Positions 40,264-48,423 of a stretch of 52,699 bases of DNA are shown piece by piece. The stretch lies in the NCBI GenBank assembly GCA_947581795.1, contig CANPVS010000016.1, positions 1 through 52,699 of the forward strand, given 5' to 3'. The notes beneath the pieces are model-generated. The model was not told the DNA's origin. It did not search any database and saw nothing but the letters and a program-made list of their open reading frames with translations. A program made the translations under genes and the position numbers. This DNA comes from an uncultured Oscillospiraceae bacterium (GTDB lineage Bacteria; Bacillota; Clostridia; Oscillospirales; Oscillospiraceae). Positions within the stretch are counted from its first letter, which is position 1, and every line of letters begins with the position of its first letter.

Positions 40264-41541
40264 TCATCTGGCATCATCGCGGCTCCTTGCTTTCTTTATT
40301 GCAAGGCGTTCTGCCTCCCGTGGAAAAACAGCATTGTGGTAGGTCTTTAGGACGATGCTCATTCGCGGGGCTCTTACCTCTACATATTTGGCAGTTACAT
40401 CGGGCATATTGGTGGATATTCCAAGGGCGGTGCTTACGCCCTTCAGAGTGTGGCCCAAGATTTCCCCAACAGTATAGAAGTCACCTGTCAGCTCGTGCAT
40501 ATTTGTAGCTGCTGTGTGCCGCAGGTCGTGAAATCTGATATGGGGCATGTCGTTGTGTCTCAAAAATTGAGGGAATTGAGTGGAGAGGTGGTCAGGCCGT
40601 AGCGGGCTTCCATCTGCTTTTGCGACAACGAGATCGTTGTCATAGTATGGTTGGCCGGCAAGCATTGTGAGCTCTTTCTGGCGGGTTTGTAATTGTTTCT
40701 GGCGGATGAAATAGGGCAAGGTCACATCTGTGATGGGAATAGTACGATCATGTGATTTGGTCGGAGCCATTTCCTCTACGACCTTTGTGCCAGGGGCAAG
40801 CCCGAAGGGAAGCTGCTCCACAATGGCAATGGTTTTGTTCTTCAAGTCGATATTCTGCCAGCGAAGTCCAAGAACTTCACCGCGGCGGAGGCCGTATAAT
40901 CCGCTTAATACCACGGGCATTTCCCATTCCCCGTTGGCGCATAAGCTCAACAGCTTCTGCACTTGCTCAATGGTATAAGGGGGCGGTGTCTTTGCGCTTT
41001 TTCCGAACTTTGTCATAATATTACGCGCCGGATTCCTTTCAATGTAGTGATACTTTATTGCGCCTTCCAGAGCAACGCTCAAGATACGCTGAGCATATCG
41101 GCAGGTGCTGGTGGCTAACCTCTTATTCGACATCTCTTTGAGCATGGCATCAATGTTTTCGGATGTCAGGCTCCGCAGAGGAATATGCCCGATAGAGGGG
41201 TTTATATGGGTCGTAATCATACCCTTATAACTGGAGAATGTGCTGGGGCGAAGATTGGCTTTTCCGTATGTTTCAAGCCAGAAAGAAAGATAGTCTTTGA
41301 GAAGCGTCTTGGCCTGCGTCTGAGAGATGGGGACGTATGAGGGGTTCAGCAACTTGTTACGCATTTCTGCCTCGTGCTGAATGGCTGCTTTTTTGGTCGG
41401 GAATCCGCGCTTTGCGTAGGTTTTCCTTTTCCCGTCTGGTGCCTTGTAGGAGATAAAGACATCATAGACCGTTCCAGGGCGGTCGGTGACAATTCCTTCT
41501 TCTGTCCTCTTATGCTTGACTTGGCGGGGTGAAATGGCCAT
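40264..41541 (-). CDS. Tyrosine recombinase (integrase)
   Basis: A 425-residue phage/ICE-type integrase that recombines the island with tRNA-Ser. The N-terminal arm-binding part has AKRGFPTKKAAIQHEAEMRN; the core-binding SAM-like domain runs about 80-170. Catalytic residues lie in GLRRGEVLGLRW, HDLRHTAATNMHEL and LGHT, with the nucleophile Tyr probably in AKYVEV. The ATG overlaps the last base of the excisionase stop (TAATG), a normal int-xis coupling. Repeats likely to be its arm sites lie between it and the tRNA fragment. Confidence 0.95.
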   Translation of the reverse strand: MAISPRQVKHKRTEEGIVTDRPGTVYDVFISYKAPDGKRKTYAKRGFPTKKAAIQHEAEMRNKLLNPSYVPISQTQAKTLLKDYLSFWLETYGKANLRPSTFSSYKGMITTHINPSIGHIPLRSLTSENIDAMLKEMSNKRLATSTCRYAQRILSVALEGAIKYHYIERNPARNIMTKFGKSAKTPPPYTIEQVQKLLSLCANGEWEMPVVLSGLYGLRRGEVLGLRWQNIDLKNKTIAIVEQLPFGLAPGTKVVEEMAPTKSHDRTIPITDVTLPYFIRQKQLQTRQKELTMLAGQPYYDNDLVVAKADGSPLRPDHLSTQFPQFLRHNDMPHIRFHDLRHTAATNMHELTGDFYTVGEILGHTLKGVSTALGISTNMPDVTAKYVEVRAPRMSIVLKTYHNAVFPREAERLAIKKARSRDDAR

Positions 41542-41783
41542 TACATTGCCTCCTTTGCATCAGCGAGCTTTGGCCGCGTACAGTTTCTTTGATACCAGTC
41601 CAATACGGCCCGCTCAGTCAATAGGTATCGCGTTCCTATTTTGATATATTCGATTTCTTGGTTTTGGATCAGCTCTCTTAATTTGCAAATCCCAATGCCG
41701 GAGATCTCGCTCATTTGGTCTACGGTTTTAAAAAGCGGGGTGATTTGTGTGCTGGCAGGAGCGGGCCTCCTTGTTCTGGCCAT
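41541..41783 (-). CDS. Excisionase / DNA-binding protein
   Basis: An 80-residue winged-helix protein of the excisionase kind: TVDQMSEISGIGICKLRELI, then IEYIKIGTRYLLTERAVLDW. Such proteins bend attachment-site DNA to favour excision by the integrase. It overlaps the integrase start by 1 base and begins 2 bases before the toxin-like gene's stop, so the three form one operon with expression starting at the toxin gene. Its ATG has only a weak AAAGAGA-type site. Confidence 0.85.
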   Translation of the reverse strand: MARTRRPAPASTQITPLFKTVDQMSEISGIGICKLRELIQNQEIEYIKIGTRYLLTERAVLDWYQRNCTRPKLADAKEAM

Positions 41784-41785
41784 AA

Positions 41786-42340
41786 TTAAATCTGCCCCCT
41801 CTCTTTTGGAGTGAGCAGATAATCATATCCCAATCGTATGCCGCAGAACATACAAGGCTCTTTAATAAGCTGAGATGGATTGGCTCTACGGATATGGTAG
41901 GCGTTAGCTCGCCGATATGAATCCAGGCATTTCCCGCACAGTGTCATTGAGATCTGTTCGGGAGGTGCCGTTTTCTTTGACTGCGGTTCTTCTATTAGGT
42001 CGATGCTGACCGCCAGGGCATGATCCATGCCGGCGATGTGTTCTTCGCTCAAATGCCCGATGTAACCATCCAAGCGGCTCTTGTCGATGGTGCGGAGCTG
42101 TTCCAGAAGAATAATAGACGGGATTTCTAAGCCGTCCTCTCCGTTGAGATAGTAGTGTGTCGGCAGATGGGGTTTCATATCTGCCTTGCTGGTGATAGCT
42201 GCCACGATCACAGTCGGGCTATATTTGTTGCCCACATTGTTCTGTATGATGACGACGGGGCGATACCCCTCCTGTTCGGAGCCGACGCCTTTCTGGAGGT
42301 CGGCATAGTATATGTCGCCTCGCAAATATGTCCGTTCCAT
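41786..42340 (-). CDS. MazF/PemK-type toxin with C-terminal cysteine domain
   Basis: A 184-residue protein. Residues 1-120 are a MazF-like endoribonuclease fold: YLRGDIYYADLQKG, GYRPVVIIQNNVGN, VIVAAITSK, SIILLEQLRTIDKSRLDGYI. The tail (about 135-184) adds two cysteine pairs, C-G-K-C and C-M-F-C, likely a zinc site absent from standard MazF proteins of about 115 residues. No antitoxin gene is adjacent; the next gene is the excisionase. In integrative elements such stand-alone MazF-like genes are common before xis-int. GGGAGG lies 8 bases upstream of the ATG. Confidence 0.83.
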   Translation of the reverse strand: MERTYLRGDIYYADLQKGVGSEQEGYRPVVIIQNNVGNKYSPTVIVAAITSKADMKPHLPTHYYLNGEDGLEIPSIILLEQLRTIDKSRLDGYIGHLSEEHIAGMDHALAVSIDLIEEPQSKKTAPPEQISMTLCGKCLDSYRRANAYHIRRANPSQLIKEPCMFCGIRLGYDYLLTPKERGQI

Positions 42341-42906
42341 TCTTTTTGACCTCCCGAAAAGAAATAAAGCGGGGAATCCCGCCTATGTAGAGGCCAAGCA
42401 AGTTTACATAACTGTTGGAGAGATGTTGTAATCTCTAATGCTGTTGTTCACCTGCTTGGCCAATATGGGGAGGCGATCCAATTTGTCCTCGACGCCCCGG
42501 ATCACCGATGGGAAGTCATCAGACGGCTGGCGGCTTCAGCTCCACGGGCATCTCACCCTCGCGTGGGTCTCACGCGACCGCCCCCATTGCCTGTGACGGT
42601 TCTGAACTTGCCAGGCTCGGATTGCCGCCGACTGTGGCTGGACGGGAGTATCATTGTCCCCGTTGCTGGTCGTTGCCGCGCCGGGAGCCGCCCGGCGCTC
42701 ATAGCAGGCTGGGATCGCTCTCTGTCGTTTGGCAGGTCATGGCGCAGCCGCTAAAGTGGCTCATGCTCATCACAATAGCAACGGGAATGTGTCTGATGAA
42801 TGGGTATGCGGTTGTCAAGGCACCCCATTCACCGCAGCAGCGGAGAACGGGTGGAGGAGAAGTACCCCTCCACCTGTTTCCTAACTCAAAGGGCAAAACA
42901 CAGGGT
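42341..42906. other. Non-coding, hairpin-rich region (possible structured RNA)
   Basis: About 565 bases with no supported gene on either strand. Visible stems include TCGCGTG/CACGCGA (about 42569-42589), GCCGGGAGCCGCCCGGC (about 42680-42696) and a GGTGGAG hairpin near 42850-42872 that may terminate the sigma gene. The order sigma gene, structured stretch, then MazF-xis-int suggests a leader RNA for that operon. Confidence 0.4.
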
Positions 42907-43413
42907 CTAACTCAAAAATTTTTTTATTTTTTCCAAAGCGGCGTAGATTGACTCTTGTACTGTCTGATATTTGCACCCCTCCATGTCTGCAATCTGTTTG
43001 TATGTCATACCTCCGAAGTAGTAGAGGACCAGCCGGGTGCGCTGCGTTTGTGGCAGATGGGCAATAGCCTCTCGCAGCTTCTTGCTTTGGATTCGGTAAG
43101 ATACGATGTCCTCAACCGTATCTGGCTTATGGAGCGCCCGCGCGTTCAGCGTTGCCTCCGTCAGCTCTGAGTGTTCATAGTGGTTGTCCACCTCGTTGAG
43201 AAAGGAGAGGTCATCCAACTCAAAGCGGTCAAACGTGGCGAACAGTTCCTGGCTGATCTCCAGACGGATATTCCTGCCCTGCCCATCTATGAACGATATG
43301 TAATAGTGTGACATAGAAGCCGTATCTACCATTTCAGAGAGTGTGTATGGATTATCTTCTGCCTTGCGCCTCTTGGGGCGGGGCTTATCGTTATTTGGAT
43401 GGCGGCCATCCAT
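42907..43413 (-). CDS. Sigma-70 family factor of the island
   Basis: A 168-residue protein with a C-terminal region-4 helix-turn-helix: HLPQTQRTRLVLYYFGGMTY, KQIADMEGCKYQTVQESIYA. The N-terminal half has a charged start (RPKRRKAEDNPYTLSEMVDT) and a conserved segment YYISFIDGQGRNIRLEIS seen in integrative-element sigma-like proteins. The ATG at 43413 has CAGGAGG upstream; a longer open frame upstream lacks such a site. It probably controls excision or transfer genes of the island, as in ICE-encoded sigma-like regulators. Confidence 0.8.
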   Translation of the reverse strand: MDGRHPNNDKPRPKRRKAEDNPYTLSEMVDTASMSHYYISFIDGQGRNIRLEISQELFATFDRFELDDLSFLNEVDNHYEHSELTEATLNARALHKPDTVEDIVSYRIQSKKLREAIAHLPQTQRTRLVLYYFGGMTYKQIADMEGCKYQTVQESIYAALEKIKKFLS

Positions 43414-43907
43414 TACTATTCCTCCTGTCAGTCTGAATTTTGGGGAAAATTCAGACCGGCAGGGCGGGCCGCAGCAGCCGATGGAGCCGACATGGTTCGT
43501 GCGGATTCGACAAAGATAAACGCCGAACACTCCAAAGAAGTATTCGGCGGTCTTATTGAAATCGGATGTATAGGTGCGGAATAATCGGCTAAATCTTGCC
43601 GATTTATGTGTGGAATATGCCGCTGCTATGCCGTGGCTTTTTTTGATTATCACCTGCCCAACAGGTCACGCAGCGCGTAGGGCCATAAAAATTTGCCATA
43701 GCTGTACTCCCCAAAACGACAGCTATGGCATAGTTAGGTATACGAATACATCCGCAGAGCCGCCGTTTTTTTTAACGGCCCTTCGGCGCGTGTTAAAAAA
43801 GCTATTTCAAGCACATAATCTGCAAGATATTGCGGATTTAATCGGAACGATAGGGTTATAGAAGCCTTGTTCCCGGTAAGATAAAATGGGGACGAGGTGA
43901 AAGGGTA
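43414..43907. other. Non-coding region between divergent sigma and XRE genes
   Basis: About 490 bases with no gene supported. It holds a hairpin around CGCCGAA/TTCGGCG (about 43521-43549) and a perfect 11-bp stem GCCATAGCTGT/ACAGCTATGGC (43695-43705 with 43719-43729), a good operator or attenuator candidate for either divergent gene. Confidence 0.45.
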
Positions 43908-44273
43908 ATGCCGGATGAACGACTTATTACGCTTGGGAGGGGACTACGGGAGGCCCGCAAAAGGCGCGGCCTTTCACAAGAGTATCTATCTGAATTGACC
44001 GGCGTATCCACGCGGCATATCGGAGGCATTGAGAACGCGGAAATCAATCCTTCCTTTGAGGTGCTGGCCACCTTGCTGGATTCTTTAGGGGTAAGCTATG
44101 ACAGCATCCTTCATCCAGCCACGGATCGGCAGCAGCGGGAGATTCAGGAGATCACCGATTTGTATATGACTGGTTCTAAAGAAGAGCAGAAAGTGCTGTT
44201 GGCGACGATTCGCGCCTTGGGGCGCGAATTGCGGGAAATGGAAAGCTGCCCCGGCAAAAAAGAAATGGAATGA
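43908..44273 (+). CDS. XRE-family transcriptional regulator
   Basis: A 121-residue protein with an N-terminal Cro/CI domain (about 10-65): LREARKRRGLSQEYLSELTG, VSTRHIGGIENAEINPSFEV, LLDSLGVSYDSIL. The C-terminal part is a charged helix likely used for dimerisation. It is divergent from the sigma factor and likely represses it or itself. GGTGAAAGGG precedes the ATG. A terminator follows directly. AT/GC balance is intermediate between the island and host. Confidence 0.85.
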   Translation: MPDERLITLGRGLREARKRRGLSQEYLSELTGVSTRHIGGIENAEINPSFEVLATLLDSLGVSYDSILHPATDRQQREIQEITDLYMTGSKEEQKVLLATIRALGRELREMESCPGKKEME

Positions 44274-44277
44274 AAGA

Positions 44278-44308
44278 TACCCGCCTGCGTCAGAGCCGCA
44301 GGCGGGTA
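44278..44308 (+). terminator. Terminator of the XRE gene
   Basis: A perfect 11-bp stem (44278-44288 with 44298-44308) followed by CTTCTAT. Confidence 0.72.
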
Positions 44309-44473
44309 CTTCTATGGGGTCGCCAGCGGCTTGTCCATGTCAGTTTGTCGTATAGGAAGATGTAAACAAAATGCAAGAAACGAAACTTTTTGTAATCAAC
44401 AGGCGCTTTATTTGCTCCGCCCTCCCATGCAGGAGAACGGAGCATTATTAGTTCTTTTCCGCCCCAAACAGTA

Positions 44474-45568
44474 TTATTTTCCTGCGAATAAGGCACCCAT
44501 AATGATATATGGACACAACAATAGTGAAATCAACCGTGTGGGGAGCGTCAACGCGAAAGTGGACGCCGTTCCTGAGTTCAGCCCGACAAGAGCCGCAATG
44601 AGGTAATGGGCAGCTATGCCAATGCCCGCGCCGAGAAGGGAGAGATATATGCCCCGGAGGACAGCTATGCCCCGGATGGCGGCGTTGCTCATCCCAGCCC
44701 AGCGAAGGACATCATCCCGGCATCGTGTCTCCTCCCGGCATAGTGCCGCACCAGTCCGGCGTGTCATGCCAGCGCAAAGGAACCCCGCCGCTCCCAGGAT
44801 TGCCAGATATACCGCCTCTCTGGTTTGGGCGTCCCACTTCTCCTGCCGGGCGCTGTCCCGGTCCGCAACCTCATAGCCCAGGTCCGTGATGGCCTTGGAA
44901 ACATCCTCGGCGGCACCAATGTTCGTTATCCGTACCCGTGCCCCTGTGAAGCCCGCAGCCTGCCCCTGGCTTTGCAGGAGCGTTTTTGCTATGTCCAGGC
45001 CGATGTAGGCGGCAGGGCCGTCGCCCTCAAACAGTCCGCTCACCCTGGCAGAAATGATGCTGCTGCCCATATCCAGGGAGAAATCCGCCCCCAGCCAGTC
45101 AATGTCCGGCATATAGCTGGCAGAACGCTTCGTCTTGTCGGTGGGGTCCGTGAACGACTGTGCCGCTGCCTCGCTGAGCGTGATCCAGGGCATAGCGCCG
45201 CCCGCCGGAAACAGCTCTCCCGTGGTATAGGCCAAATCACCCAGGTATTCCCCATCTACTCCCACAAGGGTCAGGCCCGCGCTGTATTTCCCGCTGGAGG
45301 CGGTGACGGGCACTTCCACGATACCCGTGGCGTCCAGCACGTTGTCTATGGCCCGAAAATCCTGGACGGACTGCTCCGTAATGGACAGGTAGCTGGGCGC
45401 GGTCACAGAGAGCTCGCAGGGCGCGGCCTTCTCGCTATGAATGGCCGCGAGGATCGCGCCGGAGAAGCACATGGCTGTGACTGCGGCTGCCGTAAAGAGG
45501 ACGGATGCCGCCTCATAGCCTCGGCGCAGCCCATGCCCGGCCAGGGCCAGATAGTCCATAAGCCTCAT
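44474..45568 (-). CDS. FtsX-like permease
   Basis: A 364-residue membrane protein with the FtsX/MacB-type layout: one helix near the start (AASVLFTAAAVTAMCFSGAI), a large extracytoplasmic region (about 45-255), and three C-terminal helices (AVYLAILGAAGFLCAGM, AVLRGIYLSLLGAGIGIA, RLISLLLCPYIIMGALF). The ATG lies within the stop of the preceding gene (ATGA), so the two are coupled. It would work with an ABC ATPase from the same cluster. Whether it exports a lipid, peptide or regulates a hydrolase is unknown. Confidence 0.75.
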   Translation of the reverse strand: MRLMDYLALAGHGLRRGYEAASVLFTAAAVTAMCFSGAILAAIHSEKAAPCELSVTAPSYLSITEQSVQDFRAIDNVLDATGIVEVPVTASSGKYSAGLTLVGVDGEYLGDLAYTTGELFPAGGAMPWITLSEAAAQSFTDPTDKTKRSASYMPDIDWLGADFSLDMGSSIISARVSGLFEGDGPAAYIGLDIAKTLLQSQGQAAGFTGARVRITNIGAAEDVSKAITDLGYEVADRDSARQEKWDAQTREAVYLAILGAAGFLCAGMTRRTGAALCREETRCRDDVLRWAGMSNAAIRGIAVLRGIYLSLLGAGIGIAAHYLIAALVGLNSGTASTFALTLPTRLISLLLCPYIIMGALFAGK

Positions 45569-47184
45569 CGCTTTGCGTGACGGGAGACCGGCGTGGTCTG
45601 CTTCCGCAGAGCCACAATGAGGGCGACAAGGACGATAGCAAGCGCCCCCAGCGCCACGAATATCCACCACTGAGCGGCCTGGCGCTGTTCCTTTTCCGCT
45701 TCCTCCTGTTCCTGGATCGGATTTTTCGTGGCAATCACCAACTCCTTGATATTGGTGGTCGTTTTTATTTCTTCTATGTATTCCTCTCCGCTGGTGTCCT
45801 CATAGATCAAGCGGGCGACGCCGGAGGTATATCCATACCGTTCATCGCCGTCCTTCATCCCGGCAAACACGTTCAGCGTTTGGGTCGCGGAGGTCCCCGC
45901 CTCCATATTGCCTATAAAGGCGTTGCCGGAGGGGGAAAGGCCGGGCACGTCCAGCTCCACCCGTGCGTTGTATATCTCTGCCCGGCCCAGGTTCATCACC
46001 TGGAAAGAGAGCTGCACCGTTTCCCCGGCACCGATGTCGCTGGGCATGGTAAAGGGAGACAGCTCCACATCCACCGGCTGGGCCACCGCCACCGTGACCG
46101 AGCCGGAGGATGTCATGCTCATGGCCTGGTCGTCGTCGAAGTCCATGGCGAGGTTGATGTCGTACCGCTGGGCGGGGGTGTCCCGGTCCGTGCCATATTT
46201 CAGTTCCAGTTCGGTCGTTCCCCCTGCGGCCAGATCCCCCAGGAAGATGGTGCTGGTGTCGTTTTTGAGGACGAGATTCTTGCTCTCGCTGGACACGGTG
46301 ACGAGCATATTCTGCACGTCCCCTTCGGAGCTTGTGTTCTTCAGCGTGACCGTCACGGTGAAATCCTCCCCGGCCATGATTGGGTCCTTGCTCACCTTAT
46401 ACTTGCTCACCAGAATACGGGGGTCGGACACGGGTGCCTCCGTAGGAGATACACCGCCACCGCCACCGCCGCCGTAGACCGGCGTGGCGGTGGTTTCATT
46501 TTTTCCATCGGTGATATTGACGTAGCAGTTGTAGCTTTGAATGACCGCTCCGCCGTTTTCATCTTCTGCCTGGATGTCCAGGCTGATGGGATAGGTGCCG
46601 TTTTTACGATCAGAGCGGAGGGGAAAGTCGAAGCGGATAAGATAGGAGCGGACAGTCTGGATGACCTCGCCCTCTATGCCCGTGACGTTCACGGGATTGT
46701 CCGCCAGGGAGAAGGTCTTTTGGTAGTTCCGAAACTGGATGGGCGAGCTGGCCGCGTCCCCAAAGTTGGGAGTGACGGTGATACGGTCGCCCCAAAGGGG
46801 CCCGGTGGCTACCAGGGGCACCACAAGCGTCACCGTTCCGTCCGACACCTGGGGCACATAGCCGTCCTTGTAGGCCCGGTCCATACCCTCGTATATGTTG
46901 GCGTCGTCGATCTGAAGCTGCACGATCTGGCCCGTAGGAGCGATAGGCTCCGTGGGCGCAGGCGTGGCGGGCTCCGTGGGCTCCTCCGTGACAGGCACCT
47001 CCGGCGTGGGCGTGGCCTCCGGGGGCATGGTCGGCTCCGCCGCCATGTCCGGCAAAAGGGGGGATTCCGTCACAGCCGGTATATCCTCGCCCGTTGGCTC
47101 CCCCTCCGCCGCCCACGCCGTTGTCGGCAGCGAGGCCGCCAGCAGGAGCAGCGCCAGCAGACTGGCCATCTGTCTTTTCATCAT
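45565..47184 (-). CDS. COG1361-like surface protein with C-terminal anchor
   Basis: A 539-residue exported protein. A signal peptide (MASLLALLLLAASLPTTAWA) is followed by a Pro/Thr-rich stretch (about 45-85), immunoglobulin-like repeats of the COG1361/S-layer or NEW3 type (about 255-480, for example DPIMAGEDFTVTVTLKNTS and GAGETVQLSFQVMNLG), and a C-terminal helix (WWIFVALGALAIVLVALIVA) with a basic tail. Such proteins are found beside MacB-type ABC permeases. It overlaps the FtsX-like gene by 4 bases and starts 10 bases after the degenerate ATPase. A poly-glycine run (YGGGGGGGV) joins the two halves. Confidence 0.78.
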   Translation of the reverse strand: MMKRQMASLLALLLLAASLPTTAWAAEGEPTGEDIPAVTESPLLPDMAAEPTMPPEATPTPEVPVTEEPTEPATPAPTEPIAPTGQIVQLQIDDANIYEGMDRAYKDGYVPQVSDGTVTLVVPLVATGPLWGDRITVTPNFGDAASSPIQFRNYQKTFSLADNPVNVTGIEGEVIQTVRSYLIRFDFPLRSDRKNGTYPISLDIQAEDENGGAVIQSYNCYVNITDGKNETTATPVYGGGGGGGVSPTEAPVSDPRILVSKYKVSKDPIMAGEDFTVTVTLKNTSSEGDVQNMLVTVSSESKNLVLKNDTSTIFLGDLAAGGTTELELKYGTDRDTPAQRYDINLAMDFDDDQAMSMTSSGSVTVAVAQPVDVELSPFTMPSDIGAGETVQLSFQVMNLGRAEIYNARVELDVPGLSPSGNAFIGNMEAGTSATQTLNVFAGMKDGDERYGYTSGVARLIYEDTSGEEYIEEIKTTTNIKELVIATKNPIQEQEEAEKEQRQAAQWWIFVALGALAIVLVALIVALRKQTTPVSRHAKR

Positions 47185-47194
47185 TCTTTCTCTC

Positions 47195-47776
47195 CTATAT
47201 GTGGATGGTCTTGTCGGCAGGAATGATACCGCTCCCGCAGAAAAGAACCGCCGATCCGTCTTTTTCCCAGCGATCCGTGAGGGCGTCCACGAAGCGTTCA
47301 GTTTCCTTTTCGTCCAGCATGGATGTGGGCTCGGTGAGAATGAGAAGGGCCGGCTTTTTCACCAGCGCCCGCGCCAATGCCGCCAGCCGCTGTTCGCCCA
47401 AGGACAGGCTTTTGGGATATGTATGGGCGGCGTAGTCCAAACCCACGCTCTCCAGGGCGTCCATGGCGGCGTCCCGCCGCTCCCATTTTGTCACGCCATC
47501 CGCCATGAGAGTCAAGGCCGTGTTATCCAGTACGGTCATGCTTTTCCAGAAACCAGGCTCCGGGGCCATATAGCCCACTTGACCGTCCAGCGCGGCCTCG
47601 CCGCTGTCCGGCTCCCGGAGGCCGCCTATGATCTCCGCAAGAGCCTCAAACCGGGGGCGCTCCGTGATAACGCGGACCCTCTCACCAGGAAATATAGTCA
47701 GGTCCATGGGCGGCAGAAGCGCCCGGCCCGTCCCGTCATAGGCAGATATGTTTTGCAAGGTCAATATCGGCTCCAT
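47195..47776 (-). CDS. Degenerate ABC transporter ATPase-like protein
   Basis: A 193-residue protein with the ABC nucleotide-domain layout but without working motifs. Where the Walker A loop should be it reads FPGERVRVITERPRFEAL, with no GxxGxGKST. The signature is SLGEQRLAALARALV, close to normal, and the Walker B Asp is replaced: LLILTEPTSMLDE. It therefore should not bind ATP normally. The upstream neighbour (1-base overlap) is an intact ATPase with which it may form an uneven dimer. An upstream frame extension exists, but ATG 47776 fits the domain start. Confidence 0.78.
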   Translation of the reverse strand: MEPILTLQNISAYDGTGRALLPPMDLTIFPGERVRVITERPRFEALAEIIGGLREPDSGEAALDGQVGYMAPEPGFWKSMTVLDNTALTLMADGVTKWERRDAAMDALESVGLDYAAHTYPKSLSLGEQRLAALARALVKKPALLILTEPTSMLDEKETERFVDALTDRWEKDGSAVLFCGSGIIPADKTIHI

Positions 47777-48420
47777 CACTTCACCATGGTCATGACGCCC
47801 GCATCCATCTCGCATACGGTGTCGCACAGCTCGTCGATGTCCATCTGGTTATGGCTGGCAAGGATGATGGTCTTGCCCTGTTCCCGCAGGCTCTTGATGA
47901 CCTGGCGCATATCCGCCACGCCGTTTTTGTCCAGGCCGTTGAAGGGCTCGTCCAGAATGAGCAGAGATGGATTTTCCATGATGGCCTGGGCGATGCCCAG
48001 CCGCTGGCGCATACCCAGGGAGTATTTGCCCACGGGCTTTTTACTGTCCGGGTCCAGACCCACCCGCTCTATCGTCCGGCGTATGCCCTCCCGGTCCACC
48101 CGCCGCCGCAGCGAGGCCAGCAGTTCCAGGTTCTTTATCCCCGTGAGGTTCGGCAGAAAGCCCGGTGTCTCGATGATGATGCCGGTGTCGTCGGGAAAGT
48201 CCATGTCCCGGCCCACCTGTCTGCCCCGGACCAGGATGCGTCCCCTGGTGGGTGGGAGAAAGCCGCAGATGCACTTCATCAGCACCGTCTTGCCGCTGCC
48301 GTTGTTGCCCACGATGCCATGGACGCGGCCCGCCTCAAATTCCCGGCTGACCTCCCGCAAAACCTGCGTGTCCCCAAAGGTCTTGGACACGCTTTGTACG
48401 CTGATGGCGCTGGCGCCCAT
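47776..48420 (-). CDS. ABC transporter ATP-binding protein
   Basis: A 214-residue ATPase with all motifs: Walker A GNNGSGKT, Q loop in DTGIIIETPGFLPNLTG, signature KYSLGMRQRLGIAQAI, Walker B LLILDEPFNGLD and the H-loop His in ASHNQMDID. The layout matches ATPases of bacitracin/lantibiotic self-protection or ABC-2 exporters. It lies 3 bases after the permease and overlaps the degenerate ATPase by 1. It likely powers the two ABC-2-type permeases upstream. Confidence 0.92.
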   Translation of the reverse strand: MGASAISVQSVSKTFGDTQVLREVSREFEAGRVHGIVGNNGSGKTVLMKCICGFLPPTRGRILVRGRQVGRDMDFPDDTGIIIETPGFLPNLTGIKNLELLASLRRRVDREGIRRTIERVGLDPDSKKPVGKYSLGMRQRLGIAQAIMENPSLLILDEPFNGLDKNGVADMRQVIKSLREQGKTIILASHNQMDIDELCDTVCEMDAGVMTMVK

Positions 48421-48423
48421 GGG

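Noticed and set aside
42508-42951. A 147-codon plus-strand frame in the island spacer
   Set aside because: No ribosome site, overlaps the end of the sigma gene, and has no domain-like pattern.
45577-47226. A 549-codon plus-strand open frame opposite the COG1361-like gene, and another at 46952-48550
   Set aside because: Both overlap confidently coding minus-strand genes with signal peptide, membrane helix or ABC motifs; composition is typical of antisense frames.
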